A stretch of DNA of 64,000 bases from Cephalotus follicularis (taxonomy: Eukaryota > Streptophyta > Magnoliopsida > Oxalidales > Cephalotaceae), in the NCBI GenBank assembly GCA_001972305.1, contig BDDD01005779.1, forward strand, positions 1-64,000, given 5' to 3'. Positions 9,413 to 21,648 of the stretch are shown one piece after another (position 1 is the stretch's first letter; each line of letters starts with the position of its first letter). Position numbers and translations under genes: made by a program. Below the pieces are notes generated by a model. It saw only the letters and a program-made list of their open reading frames with translations. It did no database searches and was not told the DNA's origin.

Positions 9413-10758
9413 ACACATGCGTGGCGTTTAAAATAGATTTTATACACACAAGTGTCGAAACTTTAAGTTAAAAACATGAAAAACATGTCGATACCAATTT
9501 GCAGACATGAACAAAATGTCACGACCCGTCCCTTAGGATAGCCACCTCGAACGAACAGCCCAGCAGGAAGGAGGAATTTCCCATCTCCTCTAAGCCAAAA
9601 CAGTGCCAAAACACATGGCATGGAAGAAACAAAGAAGGAAATGGCATAACTGTAAATAACCCATACATTTAAAACCATTTCAAAACTCACTGTTTAAATA
9701 AAGAGAACACAACAGCACTGTAAAACGCACCGTTCCACTAAAGGAACACAACAGCCACTGCCCAAACGCACCGTTCCACTAAAGGAACATGTCAGGGAAG
9801 GGAGCTGGGGCAGAGAACGCAACACTACGTCTTGCCAGGGGTCTCGGGCAGGGGATGCCAACATCACACAACACAACATGACAAACACATGCCAGGCCTC
9901 CATCCTAAGACATGCCTTCCACGGACGAGCTGTCCTCGGGCATGTCCTCCCTGGACAACACGTTCTCCTCGGACGTCTCCTTGGACAACCTGTTCTCCTC
10001 GGACAGAGCCCGACGATAATGCCAGACCACAACATAAACCAACCCAGCACTAACCCTGAGGTCAGGACACGAACCCACAGGTTGACCCCCACCCCGGGGA
10101 GATCCCCCGACCTGCCCGACCTCGGGTAACCTTCTTGATAAACAAGCAAAAGAGCGTAACATAACGTTCCAAGCAAAAACACAAAATATCACATAAATCA
10201 CAACAAATCATCTCAAAAATATATCATATTATCATTTCAAAATAAAATATATATGTTCACAAAAATATCATCGCCTGATCAAAAGGCAGGGACCCATACA
10301 AAAGAATATAACATCCTCCCTAGGCCGGGGACCATACAACAAAATAATAAAACCCATATGCCCCCATGAATGCATGCAAGGACGAGCCTGTGAAGCCGAC
10401 ATGTAGTGGCCAGATATATATATATAAACATAACAGGCGCATCACACTTGCGCCAAAGAAACAGAGAGGGCATGAGAGAGACGGGAGAGAGAACCAGAGA
10501 GCGGGAGAGAGATGGCGTCGTGAGAAGACAATGCCGGACCGGGAGATGGCGCGCGCAAGTCCTTCTCCAGTCGCTGGTAACCCCATAACCCTCTTCTTCT
10601 CTTTGTTTTCTTTTCTCTATCGCCCGACGCCTTGCCACTGTCGGCCATTTCCCGCCGCCGTTAGGGTCGCGGGAGGAGCGGGTTTTCATCCTGAGGACTA
10701 GCTACGCCAGTTTTGGTGTCTGTCAAGGCGTCATTTGGCCAGAATCGACAAGAGCTAG

Positions 10759-10780
10759 TCGACTGAGTCAACTCAGTCGA
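10759..10780. repeat. Perfect 10-bp inverted repeat with GTCGAC core
   Basis: TCGACTGAGT and ACTCAGTCGA flank a 2-base centre. The sequence recalls the palindromic units found in other LTRs of the window, and GAGTCAACTCAG recurs just before the insertion at 11039. Confidence 0.7.
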
Positions 10781-11210
10781 TCTAGCTTGCTGTCGCTTGT
10801 GACACGACGTTTAGCGCCGAGTCACGACGAGTTACGGTCACCAGTGGGCTGACCGCAAGTTTTGGAGGTTGGATAAGGTGTGATTGGAGCTAGACCAACT
10901 GGTCGGAGCTTTGGCAAAGTGAACCCACACCGAGTCTTGGAGAGTTACGGGTGGAGACGCCTTAAGCCGACTGTTTTGTGACACTTTTGTGAAGTGGCCG
11001 GAATTGTGGACGTCTGGCGAGTCAACTCAGTGAGTTGATGTAACGCCCGGTATTTTCCTGAATGTAATATTTCAATTTATGATGTAATATTAAATTTGGA
11101 ATAATGAGAATGTTGAGTTTTGGACTCAAAAGTATGCTTAAAACCCTATTTATGGTCATGGAAATAGGAATGTGTGTTAGAAACTGAAACGGCGCTGTTT
11201 TCCCACAATG

Positions 11211-11361
11211 ACATCGACGTCTTTTGAAAAGACGTCGACTCCTTTAAGAGCCTGGGCACACGTGAAGAAAGGGACATGCACGTCGACATGGAGAGAAGGC
11301 ATCGACACCTTCTTGCCAAAAGGAGAAAAGACATCGACGTCTAATGAAAGACGTCGACGCC
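11211..11361. repeat. GTCGAC-type palindrome cluster, upstream set of the solo LTR
   Basis: Four to six units of the form AAGAC(A/G)TCGACGTCTT lie here, mostly as closely spaced pairs (11211 with 11231, 11331 with 11351) separated by about 10 bases. They begin about 170 bp from the LTR 5' end, upstream of the likely TATA box. Confidence 0.8.
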
Positions 11362-12107
11362 TTTGGTGCGAATGGACAGCACGTTCTTCATCGGCAGAAT
11401 AACGTGCAAGGAGGATTGTTTAAAGGCTACCTAACGCCTTTTCTAGTGCATATTGACGTGTTGTGCATGTCTGTGTATTGCCAGGGATGCCCAGAACATG
11501 TCCTCACATGGAACATGCAAGGAAGCATGCCATCCTAACATGCTACCTGCAAAAGAAAAGAAAAGAGAACAAAAAGAAATGCAGAAAGAGAGAAAGTGGG
11601 AGAGATTTCGGGAGTGGCTGTTAGGTGACAAAACAAGTGTGTTAGGTAAGAGTCATCTGCTTAATAACGACCCTCCCTACCTATCTCTTTCGTTTTATAA
11701 CACCAGAAGAGAGAGAGAGATTTGGACAGTGTGTATTCCTCCATTGTTGAGTTTCTTGGAGCTTGGAGCTTGGAACCACTGGTGCAGCTACGAGACAGAC
11801 CTAGAGAGGCTGCTGTGACTTCTTGGAGTACTAAAAGAGGTGGACTTTCGATTTCTAACTTGAAATCAAAGGTAGGGGTAAGTGATGGATTCATATGTGC
11901 ATTTTGAGTTCTAAAGTTAATGTTTATCATGATGAATTGCATGTTGTTGAATGGATTGAGATTCTGGACTTGTTGAAATGTTACTGTGATACACTAAGTT
12001 AAGCTTGCATGCATGATTACATGAATACGTGATTCTGTTGTGTAAAGGATTGGATTAGGAATGGCTTGGTGTGTTGAAATTGTGTAAACCACGTTCTGGG
12101 TTGCGAA

Positions 12108-12140
12108 GACATCGACGTCTTTGTAGAAGACGTCGACTTC
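12108..12140. repeat. Pair of 16-bp GTCGAC palindromes
   Basis: GACATCGACGTCTT and AGACGTCGACTTC lie side by side, each almost self-complementary. This is the downstream counterpart of the cluster at 11211. Confidence 0.75.
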
Positions 12141-13750
12141 TTTTCTGGGAAATCATTAAACTGAGAAATTTACTCAGATGGCTATTCTAGCCACTTGGGA
12201 TTACCTGTTTGGTTCGGGTTGATGTTATGGTTGTATATATTCTTAACCAGTAGCATACCTTATACGTTTATGGAGTGAGATTCGTGGTTATGATGGATTA
12301 AAAGGTTGGATTTCACACCCTAAGATCAAGGCTGCGAACTGGTACTCCCTGGTATGATTCCTTTTTGGGAACATATTTACTGCTTGTGTTAATATAACTT
12401 TTGAGTTATACTTGTACTGTGAGCATGCATATATTTTTATATGTATATACGGAGGTATTTTTACTATGAAAATTTCATGACATGGCTCATCATTATGCAT
12501 TCATTCATGATACTCATTGCCTTATTACTTGAACTGTATTTATGGATTTGTTCACTTAGCCGAGTAAGGACAAAGGCTAACCCCTACTGTAACAGATTGA
12601 TGGAGTGGTCTTTACATGGAGCACGCACGGAGATTTAAAGAGAAGACTTGTTATTTTCTCTTATTTTGGGTTATTGAACATTTATCGTGTTATTTGGTTT
12701 TGTAACATTGGATATTTGTCATCTTGTATTGTATTATTCCACGCTCCGTTTTGGGCGATCAACAGTTATGTTTGGATTATCGGGCATCACGTAGTATGGG
12801 ATGCATGATGTGTTCGGCTTATAGTTGATGCTTCCGCGAGATGTTAATGGATAAGAAAAGTTTTAAATTTCATGGTAATTTTACATAAGCCGGATTTATA
12901 TGTTGATTGTCGTACCACTTTATATGTTCTGTGGAAACGGGGTGTGACAGTTGAGTCACTGCCGGTTGTGATCGTGCGATTCCATGATGAGTTGCAACGG
13001 TTCTTCGACAACATTGTATAGATCAGACAATTTGGAGCCTGTTTATGGCGTGGCTGGAGTTTCAATGTGTTGGCTAGAAATTGGTCAGAACTCCAGTGAC
13101 GACAATGTGTATTTTCTACATGTGTGTAAGTCATAACAGAATGTGTGATGGTAATCGTAGTGATACGAGGAGAGAAAGGGAACTTTGTTGACACCAGATG
13201 GAGCTGTGATCATGATCGCGAGTGAAGCTTCGAGGAGGAGGCAGCTAGTCGATTCCACTGCAAGTCCTCCCAACTCGCAAGCTCAACCGTTAACAGGTAG
13301 GTATACATATGCTCCAACGGTATGTGCTTAGATGATTATTGGCTTGATCCCATTTGTTTACGCCGGTATGGGACGGTGGTATATGAATGACAGATCACTA
13401 GAGTACGATTATACTACTTTACTTGCATTCATGCATTTTGAATGGATTGTATGGACATGACTATTCATTGATGATTGTATTCTTAATTGATTGTTATGGT
13501 TATGCATGATTACTGATTATAAGGTTTAACGAACTTCATACGGGTATAATGGACCAAATGGAGAATTGAGAGAAGTTGAGCTTCTGCCTTCTCTCAATTC
13601 AAGGGTTACGATATTGGAAATGGTTTATGGGTTATGGCTATTGTATGGATTGATCGATTGTATTGCATGAGACTAAATGAGATAACCCATTCATGACCCT
13701 TATATCTGTCATGAAGGTCATGAATGTTAGACCACATCATATAATGTTTA

Positions 13751-13860
13751 CCCCGCATTGTGGGAGGACCGATATGGATAATGTTACCCCACATCGTGGG
13801 AGGATCGATATGGATAGTGCTTGCCCCACATTGTGGGAGGACCGATATGGACGGTATGGT
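13751..13860 (+). repeat. Three tandem repeats of about 42 bp
   Basis: Units of the form CCCCACATTGTGGGAGGACC followed by GATATGGATA occur three times in a row. Each contains the small palindrome CCCACATTGTGGG. They belong to the solo LTR at 10402-16414. Confidence 0.75.
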
Positions 13861-14112
13861 ATGCATGGACCTACAGTATGCACGGTGTGGTCAATGTTAT
13901 CTCGACCCTATTCATCTACGACACTAAGGTGCGTAGATAATATAATGGACCTTATGGATCGCTATTGAATGTATCGTCATCAATTCGTATCGTATCGATA
14001 TCGTATCGTTATGGATCGTATTGATATTGTATCATTATGGATCGTATCATTATCAAATCGTATCGTATCGTTATTGTATCGCATCGTTATAGATCATATC
14101 AGTATTGTTATC

Positions 14113-15100
14113 GGACCAGGACCTTCGGGAACTGGGTAATCGTATCATTATCGGACCAGGACCTTCAGGAACTGGGTAATCGTATCGTTATCGGACCAAG
14201 ACCTTTGGGAATTGGGTAATCGTATTGTTATCGGACCAAGACCTTCAGGATCTGGGTAATCGTATCGTTATCGGACTAGGACCTTCGTGAACTGGTATAT
14301 CAGACCAGGACCTTCAGGAACTGGGTAATCGTATCGTTATCGACCGCGACCTTCGGGAACTGGGTAATCGTATCGTTATCGGACTGGGTAATCGTATCGT
14401 TATTGGACCAGGATCTTCAGGATCTTCAGGAACTGGGTAATCGTATCGTTATCGGACCAGGACCTTCGGGAACTGGGTAATCGTATCGTTATCGAACTAG
14501 GACCTTCGGGAACTGGGTAACCGTATCGTTATCGGACCAGGATCTTCGGGAATTGGGTAATCGTATCGTTATCAGACCAAGACCTTCGGGAACTGGGTAA
14601 TCGTATCGTTATGGGACCAGGACCTTCGGGAACTGGGTAATCGTATCGCTATCGGACAAGGACCTTCCGGAACTGGTATATCGGATCAGGACCTTCGGGA
14701 ACTGGGTAATCGTATCGTTATTGACCAGGACCTTTGGGAATTGGGTAATCGTATCGTTATCGGACCAGGACCTTCGGGAACTGGGTAATAGTATCGTTAT
14801 TGAACCAGGACCTTCGGGAACTGGGAAATCATATCTTTATCGGACCAGGACCTTCGGGAACTGGGTAATAGTATCGTTATTGAACCAGGACCTTCGGGAA
14901 CTGGGAAATCATATCTTTATCGGACCTGGACCTTCGGGAACTGGGTAATCATATCGTTATCGGACTAGGACCTTCGGGGACTGGTATATCGGACCAGGAC
15001 CTTCGGGAACAGGGTAATTGTATCGTTATCGGACCAGGACGTTCAGGAACTGGGTAATTGTATCGTTATCAGACCAGGACCTTCGAGAACTGGGTAATCG
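14113..15100 (+). repeat. Tandem array of 40-bp units
   Basis: About two dozen copies of a 40-bp unit built from GGACCAGGACCTTCGGGAAC and TGGGTAATCGTATCGTTATC run head to tail with few mismatches; a few units are shortened to an AACTGGTATATC form. Flanking stretches (13975-14100 and 15100-15440) decay into ATCGTATCGTTATGG-like simple repeats, suggesting that the array grew from them. Because 40 is not a multiple of three, the ORFs crossing it are incidental. Confidence 0.9.
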
Positions 15101-16899
15101 TATCGTATCATTATCGAATCGTATTGTATTGTTATAGATTGTATCGTATCGTTATCAAATCATTATGAATCGAATAATCATGGATTGTAAACGGTTATGG
15201 ACCATTATCGGATATGGATCCTAAACGGATATGAATTGTAAACGGTTATGGACCGTTATCGGATATGGACCGTAAATGGATGTAAATTGTAAGTGGATAT
15301 GGACCGTTAACAGTTATGGTTATTGAGGGCAACGGTTATGGCTATGGATGGATACAATATGGTTATGGACCGTATCGTTATGGATTGTGATGGTCCTGAT
15401 TGTTATGGTATGGCTATGATATGGTTATGGTAGGACCATGGTATGTATCCCCAGATGGTGGTTGTTGATCCTATTCTTATACGCCATTATGGGATGGTTG
15501 TATACGAATGGTAGATCACTAGTGTATGTGAATCTAGGGGAATGGTTGTAGTGGGTTAGAACCTTCGGGGTCTGGCAATTGGCCTGTTAAAGAGTGGTGA
15601 TTGATTTGATCCCATTCCTATACACCAGTATGGGACGGTCGTATACGAATGGTAGATCACATGTTCTATTGTTCTCTAGGTTATGGTGCATGACCTTTAT
15701 ATTATGAGCTATATTGGTATGAATTGGCATTCATACATCTCTTGCCATGCATACATCTCACATATTGTACACATATCTGCTGCACTTCTATATGTTCATT
15801 GCATATGTATATCCTACACAACCTTCGGGTTGCTGACCCATTGCATTGTATTGTAATGTAATGGGTCAGGTTCAGGTTAAATCGCAGGGTAAGGAGCTAC
15901 ATCTCCTCCGACCTACTTTATATAAATGTGATATTGTAAAAGAACAAATATTGGAATATGTATGTATTTAGGGTTATTGTATAAGAGACAAATCTGTAGT
16001 TGAAATAGAGATATGTTTTATATTCAGCTATTGACCTGCCGGCTTGTGGCAGTGCTTGTTTAATATGTGTGTTGATGTAAAGAAAATGGATGGGTCCATA
16101 TATTGTGAGATACTGTTGATTCCTCCTTCGGGAGTGTGGTTGTTGAGGACTGAGCCCAAGCTATAAACTGTGTTTTCTTTACAGGGGGATATAGTCCGAT
16201 AAACGAATACTTCATGCCGAAATTTCGGGAGATTTTAAGAGTTAGTTTTTATTTGAATTGATTGTTCTGCTGGTGTAATATGACTTTGACTTAAAGATTC
16301 ATATGTATATCACTTTGGAATATGATTGATAAATGGTATGAATGGATGGATTGAATGGACGGTATATCACCCGTCGAGTCGTGGGGGTTTACCCTCGCGG
16401 TTCGGGGCATGACACGACAGCTCTGCACATCCCCCGCAGACTACCTTATCAACTCAAAAGACTGCCCTGGCAGCCACAACAGCTTCTTCTGCAAAACAAC
16501 TAGGAGGGGATTAGTCCAAATGACTAGTGAGTAAGAACAAGCATTCTCCAGAGCATCCACAACCACTGGACGCAAAAGGAAATATATATATATCAAGCCC
16601 CACTGGGCAAAACAGAAGAAGTCAGAGGTGAACAAAAGGAAACATAAACTCAGCAATATCACAAGGCTCCACTCCTCAAAGTCTGCAAAAGGAAAAGAGA
16701 GCCAAATATCAATAAGTGGAGGATTCCAACAAAAGATAACATCACAAGTAAAACAACTGTGCCCAAGATAAACAAGAAAAGAGGAACAACACCACAATAT
16801 CCCGTGGTCAGCCGCCATACCAGGCAAACACATACACATCAATCGCCATAATAGGCAAACACACACGTCAACCGCCATACCAGGCAAAACACACACGTC

Positions 16900-17100
16900 T
16901 ATCCAGGCCTCGCCTGCTAGAATCTATCCAGACCTCGTCCGCTAGTATCTATCCGGGCCTTGTCCGCTATCCACCACAGTATCCGTGGTCTGCCGCCATA
17001 CCAGGCCCAACACATACACACACATAACCTATCCAGGCCTTGCCCGCTAGAGTCTATCCGGACCTCGTCCGCTAGTATCTATCCGGGCCTTGCCCGCTAA
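16900..17100. repeat. 25-bp tandem repeats and a related short repeat
   Basis: Six copies of a 25-bp unit, CTATCC(A/G)GGCC followed by TCGTCCGCTAGTAT-like sequence, lie in two groups of three. They are separated by a CGCCATACCAGGC unit that also repeats at about 16815-16895. This is part of the solo LTR of 9517-18147. Confidence 0.75.
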
Positions 17101-17843
17101 CCCCGGCCAAATGGAAAGGAACGGAGAACTCCCCTGCACTCAATGCATCATACCATCATAGACAATAGTGCACCGCAGATCCAGGTATGGAACCCGGGCG
17201 CAGTTCCCCAAAGCATCCCATCATAGACAATGAGAATACTAATGAGAGTTGATTCTCGGACGTACCCTTTACAACCGACCGAACCCATGCATCCCATCCG
17301 CACATCCCAGTGCATTGCATCTGCAAATCCCAGTGCATCCCACATATCAGAGGAACAAAGAACAAAAGGAGAGATCGTCTGACACAAACAACAACCGTCA
17401 GAGGAACAACATACATTCAAGTCAAGAACCACCCGAGATCTCAAGCTCTGGCAAGAACAAGATAACAACATAAACAAGGGTAACGGGGATCCAAATCCCA
17501 CAGAAAACGTTTAACCATAGGATAGCAACAAGAACACGAAATATCAAGTAAGAGAAAGAAGAGAATGTCACACTCACAAATCGCCTCAAGTTACCGTCGA
17601 CCAACCCCAAGATGCTCAGTCACAGCAACAGGTTCCTCGTCTGCAAACTAACACATATCAGATCAAGAAGAAGACATAACACATGCATGAACAGAAAACA
17701 CAACCAGCCAAACTAGGCTATCATCCTCATCCTCGATCCCAGCGCAACGTGCCGCCACACAACACAAACCAGGGAAGAGGAGAGCTCACCTTCACATCTC
17801 AAAAGCAAAGAGAGCAACCAAAACACTCACGGAAGAAGGGAAA

Positions 17844-17872
17844 GAAGAAGAAGAAGAAGAAGAAGAAGAAAC
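17844..17872 (+). repeat. (AAG)n microsatellite
   Basis: About nine uninterrupted AAG triplets lie in a purine-rich stretch of the solo LTR. Confidence 0.9.
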
Positions 17873-18690
17873 CAGCTCTCTCTCACTTCTCTCTCTTCTC
17901 TCTCTCAAAGCCGAACTCCACTAACCAAGAAAGCACTGCCAGCCCACTTACCATCTGCCATAAACTTATCCCAACGCAACATTGGGAACACAAGCTTCCT
18001 CAAGAAGCTATCCATTAAAAAAATATAATAACCCAAACTATCCTTGTCCACATGTTTTAAATACTTACCACAATTCCAATTCAGTCCTTTCCATGCCAAA
18101 CAAGGCCTTAATTTATAATCCTCTAAAAACAGGTACGGGGTATTACAAAAAAACTAATTTTCTTAACTATGAATCATAAAATAGTAGTATGCAATAAAAC
18201 ATGATTCTCTCTATATGTAGACACCAGTAAAACAATTTAACATATCTACATATGGATGAACAGGTTGAACATTTCAATAAAGCTCTTCAAACATGGTTTT
18301 AACATAACATGATCAAAACAGTTTATAGATGATAAAAGAGTTTTGAAACAATCTATAAACTTGATATAGGATTAAACAGTGGTAAAACCATAGAAATCAA
18401 AACACAGAATTATTTCGTACCCCAAGATGTTGCAAAACAGATGAAGAAGACAGTGAAAAAGGCACACGAAAATGGTGTTTTCTGGTTTTTGTAACACAAT
18501 GCAGGTAATGCAATTTTTAAAAGGAGAAAATCGTGTGTTTCAAAATGGCAAAACGGAGGGGGATTAAAGACCTTCCTTTTATGTAGAAAACACGTCCAAT
18601 CAAAAAGGAAAAACTGATAATCAGTTTTATGGAAAAATCTCCTTTCCAAAAACAAGCCTTCGTCCAAAACATATAAGGAAGAAAGGTTTT

Positions 18691-18850
18691 AAGCGTCCAT
18701 GGTCAGGCAAAGTGTCGACGTTTAACCCCTTTTTCACAGAAAAGCATCAACGTCTTGCAAAGGCGTCGACGTTTATCAGTACATGGAAGAAACGAGAAAT
18801 TAACAACACGAAAGCATCGACGATTTTGGCAAGGGCATCGACGCTTAGCG
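18691..18850. repeat. GTCGAC-type cluster, upstream set of the left LTR
   Basis: AGTGTCGACGTTT, GGCGTCGACGTTT, GCATCGACG and GCATCGACGCTT lie 130-290 bp from the minus-strand start of this LTR. The equivalent cluster in the partner LTR is 24868-25026. Confidence 0.75.
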
Positions 18851-18983
18851 GCTAGAATAAAATAAAACAGAGTTTTCAAAAAAAGCAATTTTTCAAATGG
18901 TCCGAATAACACATAACTTATAACATATGACAAAAACGTAACGTTGAACGACAAACAAGAAAGCAACGAATCGGGGTATTACA

Positions 18984-19267
18984 TTCGCACCCCCTTAAAA
19001 AGATTTCACCCCGAAATCTAAGCAACTACTAACCTCCAACTTCCAAACCTTACATCGAAATCATGCATCTCCATCAAAAGAAAATCCACCACCACGTGCC
19101 ATCTATGAAGAAGAAACCCTGACTTGACCAAAACAGACAGAAACAACAAACTGAAAACATACCGAAACGACTATTCAGAAATAGCCCTAACCCCATTTCT
19201 ACCTATCTCACAAGAAAACCTAATTAGGCTTTCCAAGGAACGAAAACCTATTCTCTAATACCATAAC
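18984..19267 (-). other. Non-coding 284-bp interior of the large-LTR element
   Basis: The whole interior lies between the two LTRs. It has a minus-strand purine tract (AAGGGGGTGCGAA at its left edge, 18984-18996) and a primer site at its right edge. No reading frame of note is found. An element this reduced must borrow gag and pol proteins from a relative. Confidence 0.85.
19253..19263 (-). other. Primer binding site, tRNA-iMet type
   Basis: TGGTATTAGAG on the minus strand, four bases from the right LTR. It differs at one base from the usual TGGTATCAGAG initiator-tRNA site used by Tekay-type and many other plant retroelements. Confidence 0.8.
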
Positions 19268-21518
19268 TGTAACAACCCTGGTTTGGGATTAGGATGTCAC
19301 CCCCGGTTCTGAGTCGGGTTGTCACACAAAACTGATTTACAGAATCATATCAGAAGATCATATCCTATCTTTACTTTAAAAAAATCATTAAGCCGTAAAT
19401 CCGTAACATTACGATAAACTTAAAACCATAAATAGTAATCAAATTCGAAACTAAACTTATGTCTCAAAAATCTCTGAAGGGTCAAAGTATCTTAACCTTT
19501 ATTCAAATCATCAATATGTTGTGGTTCTAAAATTCTGAACTACAAGAAAATCCTTAACATAGTTTCCAAGATCAAAATACTGTTCTTAACACCTGTCAAC
19601 ATGATCATAAAAGAACTATTATTCAATTGAAAGAATCAAACTCCTATGTGATCCACAAACCCAAGGTGTTTCTCTCTCATCACACTTGCCCCATATGCTC
19701 CTGATAACCTGCCGCATGAAAAACAAAAACACGGCTGAGCAAACCTCAGTATGGATACGAAACAAAACGGTACAAAACAAAACATATTACGAAGCAGGAC
19801 AGTTTACAAAACAGAAACAAAATAGTTTCTGAATAGTACGAAATAAAACAGATTACGGAACAAAACAAAATAGTACGAATCTTTTATGAACACAGAATAA
19901 TTAATAAATGAACTATATTTGTGCGATTTAAATGACATACATGTAAAACATAAATATATATATCAGTTCACAAACTTTTATAAAGCATATATATGTTTTA
20001 GTTCATATCCGATTCCAAACTTCTCCAAACCAGTGTGTTATACTGAGATATGCAACAAAGATTTATATATATATATATATTTGTAAGGGGTTTGCCAAGC
20101 CCGCATGCTCTGATGGAATGACGTGTACGGCACTACACAATTAATTCCCATAACATAACATACATATATCCTAGGGCCAACCCACGCGCCTCTATTCCGA
20201 AGGGGATCCAAATCTTATTCATAGAATATCATAAACATAGAGATACGTCGTAGACTAATCACACCTCTACAGATAATGTCATGTCCCCGTGCTAGGCCTA
20301 CGGCATGCCTATGGTACCTCCATAGGTAGGAAACAAATATTCTCAGTATTTCAAAAATAATGATTTTCTCAAAAATCATTTCGACTTATTGGTTTACTCC
20401 CAAAACCAATCCAAAACATATCATAAAATCAGCATGCTTTCGTAATTGAAAATCATGCTCATTTAATAACAAAATCTGTATCATAAAAATTAGAATACTT
20501 TCATGAGTGAAAAATAATGTTGAATTTATAAAATCAGTAATATTTAACTTTACTCAAAAAGTAATAAAACAACTTTGTTCAAATCATATCAAAACGAAGA
20601 ATCCGTACGAAAAACATATATGAATTTATTTCATTAAAAACTGAAAGAAAACTTCAACATTCGAAGAATAATTTTGTACTAAAATCAAAACTGATTTCAT
20701 TTAAACAGAACCGAAGAAGAAGTCCAAAAATGAAGAATAATTCCGTACCTTCTTCATTAAAAACATAAGTGTGATTTCTGTCAACAATATCAAGAATAAA
20801 ATCCGTACTTTATTTACCAAAAGCAAAACTAAACTTTTTCTAACAAAATCAGAAGATAAACGAGAACGAGAAAATCCGTATTTTATTTATTAAACAGTAA
20901 AACAACATTTATTTTAATAAAATTGATGGAGAAATCCAAGAAGGAAAATTCCGTACTATAAACAAAACGTAAATCATTTCAAAACAGTATTTTCGAACAA
21001 AACCCGAAATCGATATCAAGACATACTTCCATATCCGAAAATCATACCCATATAATTTCTCGATAATTAAAAGAAAAGATTACAGTAAAATCAGTATATA
21101 AAACAATACTCGATTTATAAAATTAGTAGTATTCAACGTTAATCACCCGAAGTAATAAAACTGATTTTCTTCAAGGCATATTAAAAACTCATAATCAAAA
21201 CGGTGATTATCTCAAATAGAAAAAAATGAATGATAGCCAAAAATGAAGAATCGGTATTTTATTCACAAAGTAAAACTGAATTTATAAAATCACAAGAGTG
21301 TATGAAGAAACAAAACATTCGTACATTAGCCGCTCAAATCTAAATAATCTCAAAACGAATCAAAATGTAATAACCAAAATTTGCAATTCGTGTATATTGT
21401 ACTCTTGATGAATAAAATATGCACTTACATCGAATTTTATTGTCCAATTGTTATATGAATTGTGGTTGTGGATTTAATTGAGGGAATAAGCTTAAGTAAC
21501 CAAAAATCAGCCACCTAC

Positions 21519-21648
21519 AGCCGACTGTGACAGGGTAACAGTCGACTACCTAGTTTATGGAAGAACATCCGACTGTAATAGGGGAACAGTCGACTGGTTG
21601 ATTCGTGGAGTGGACAGTCGACTACCAAGTAAATACAGTCGACTGGTA
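21519..21648. repeat. CAGTCGACTG palindrome cluster
   Basis: At least five units of the ACAGTCGACTG(T/G) form lie 154-282 bp from the LTR start. The GTCGAC core is shared with other families, but the arms (CA...TG) differ. Confidence 0.8.

Larger units (their letters stand above)
11039..12949 (+). mobile_element. Solo LTR (TGTAACGCCC...GGGGTGTGACA) with perfect GTTGA target duplication
   Basis: The block begins TGTAACGCCCGG and ends GGGGTGTGACA and is flanked by GTTGA at 11034-11038 and 12950-12954. It is 1,911 bp with no internal region, so it is a solo LTR left by recombination. Landmarks shared with the LTRs at 21366, 47118/54546 and 60958 are a GTCGAC-type cluster near its start, a probable promoter at about 11693 (TTTTATAAC), AGCCGAGTAAGGACAAAGGCTAA near 12560 and a GCTTCCGC block near the end. 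It is the innermost of five nested layers and so the youngest of that series. Confidence 0.9.
10402..16414 (+). mobile_element. Nested probable solo LTR (TGTAGTGGCC...GGGGCATGACA) with perfect CGACA target duplication
   Basis: CGACA occurs at 10397-10401 and again at 16415-16419, immediately outside a block that begins TG and ends CA. Without the nested LTR at 11039-12949 it is about 4.1 kb. A TATA-like ATATATATATAAA lies unusually close to its left end. A purine-rich leader, a palindrome at 10759-10780, three ~42-bp repeats (13751-13860) and a long 40-bp tandem array (14113-15100) follow. No gag or pol is seen. It could be a solo LTR of a long-LTR family or another TG...CA-bounded non-coding element; the TSD makes the boundaries secure. 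Confidence 0.75.
9517..18147 (-). mobile_element. Nested probable solo LTR (TGTCACGACCC...GGGGTATTACA), itself interrupted
   Basis: Homology between the host LTR copies breaks at 9516/9517 and resumes at 18148. The inserted block starts TGTCACGACCC and ends GGGGTATTACA, the ends of a Tekay-type LTR on the minus strand. Parts of 16420-17620 resemble the chromovirus LTR at 27240-28350: the AAATGACTAGTGAGT block, ATACCATCATAGACAATAG, and GAATGTCACACTCACA near 17563. Without its own insertion (10402-16414) it is about 2.6 kb. Flanks are CAAAA and AAAAA, so the target duplication is unclear in this A-rich site. No internal coding region belongs to it. Confidence 0.7.
8502..18983 (-). repeat. Left (3') LTR of the non-coding LTR element, interrupted by nested solo LTRs
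   Basis: Segments 8502-9516 and about 18153-18983 align with the two halves of the LTR at 19268-25163. A central block of that LTR is not represented here. The insertion 9517-18147 separates the two segments. Near 8502 many of the differences from the other LTR are C/T or G/A. Confidence 0.8.

Noticed and set aside
9249-9449. Minus-strand ORF with repeated VDA/IDA-type residues (also 24084-24269)
   Set aside because: It is the translation of the GTCGAC-type repeat cluster in an LTR; the repeated residues follow from the DNA repeat, and there is no start context or homologue.
9694-10182. Minus-strand 162-residue ORF rich in Arg, Pro and Cys, and overlapping plus-strand ORFs
   Set aside because: Produced by a short GC-rich repeat (units near 9926-10012) inside a solo LTR; several frames on both strands are open at once, which argues against coding.
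10366-10701. Overlapping ORFs on both strands in a purine-rich stretch
   Set aside because: They cross the TSD-defined boundary of a solo LTR at 10402 and reflect low-complexity GAGAGA-type leader sequence.
14113-15100. Regular 40-bp array that looks like a CRISPR array
   Set aside because: Units are contiguous and all alike with no unique spacers, it lies within a plant LTR, and no cas genes are present.
16441-16896. Minus-strand 151-residue ORF with hydrophobic stretches
   Set aside because: Lies in a repetitive part of a solo LTR (CGCCATACCAGGC units); no recognisable domain.
17148-17501. Overlapping minus-strand ORFs of 86-117 residues
   Set aside because: Part of the LTR stretch also found at 27890-28010 and 37140-37260, where the frames are not conserved.
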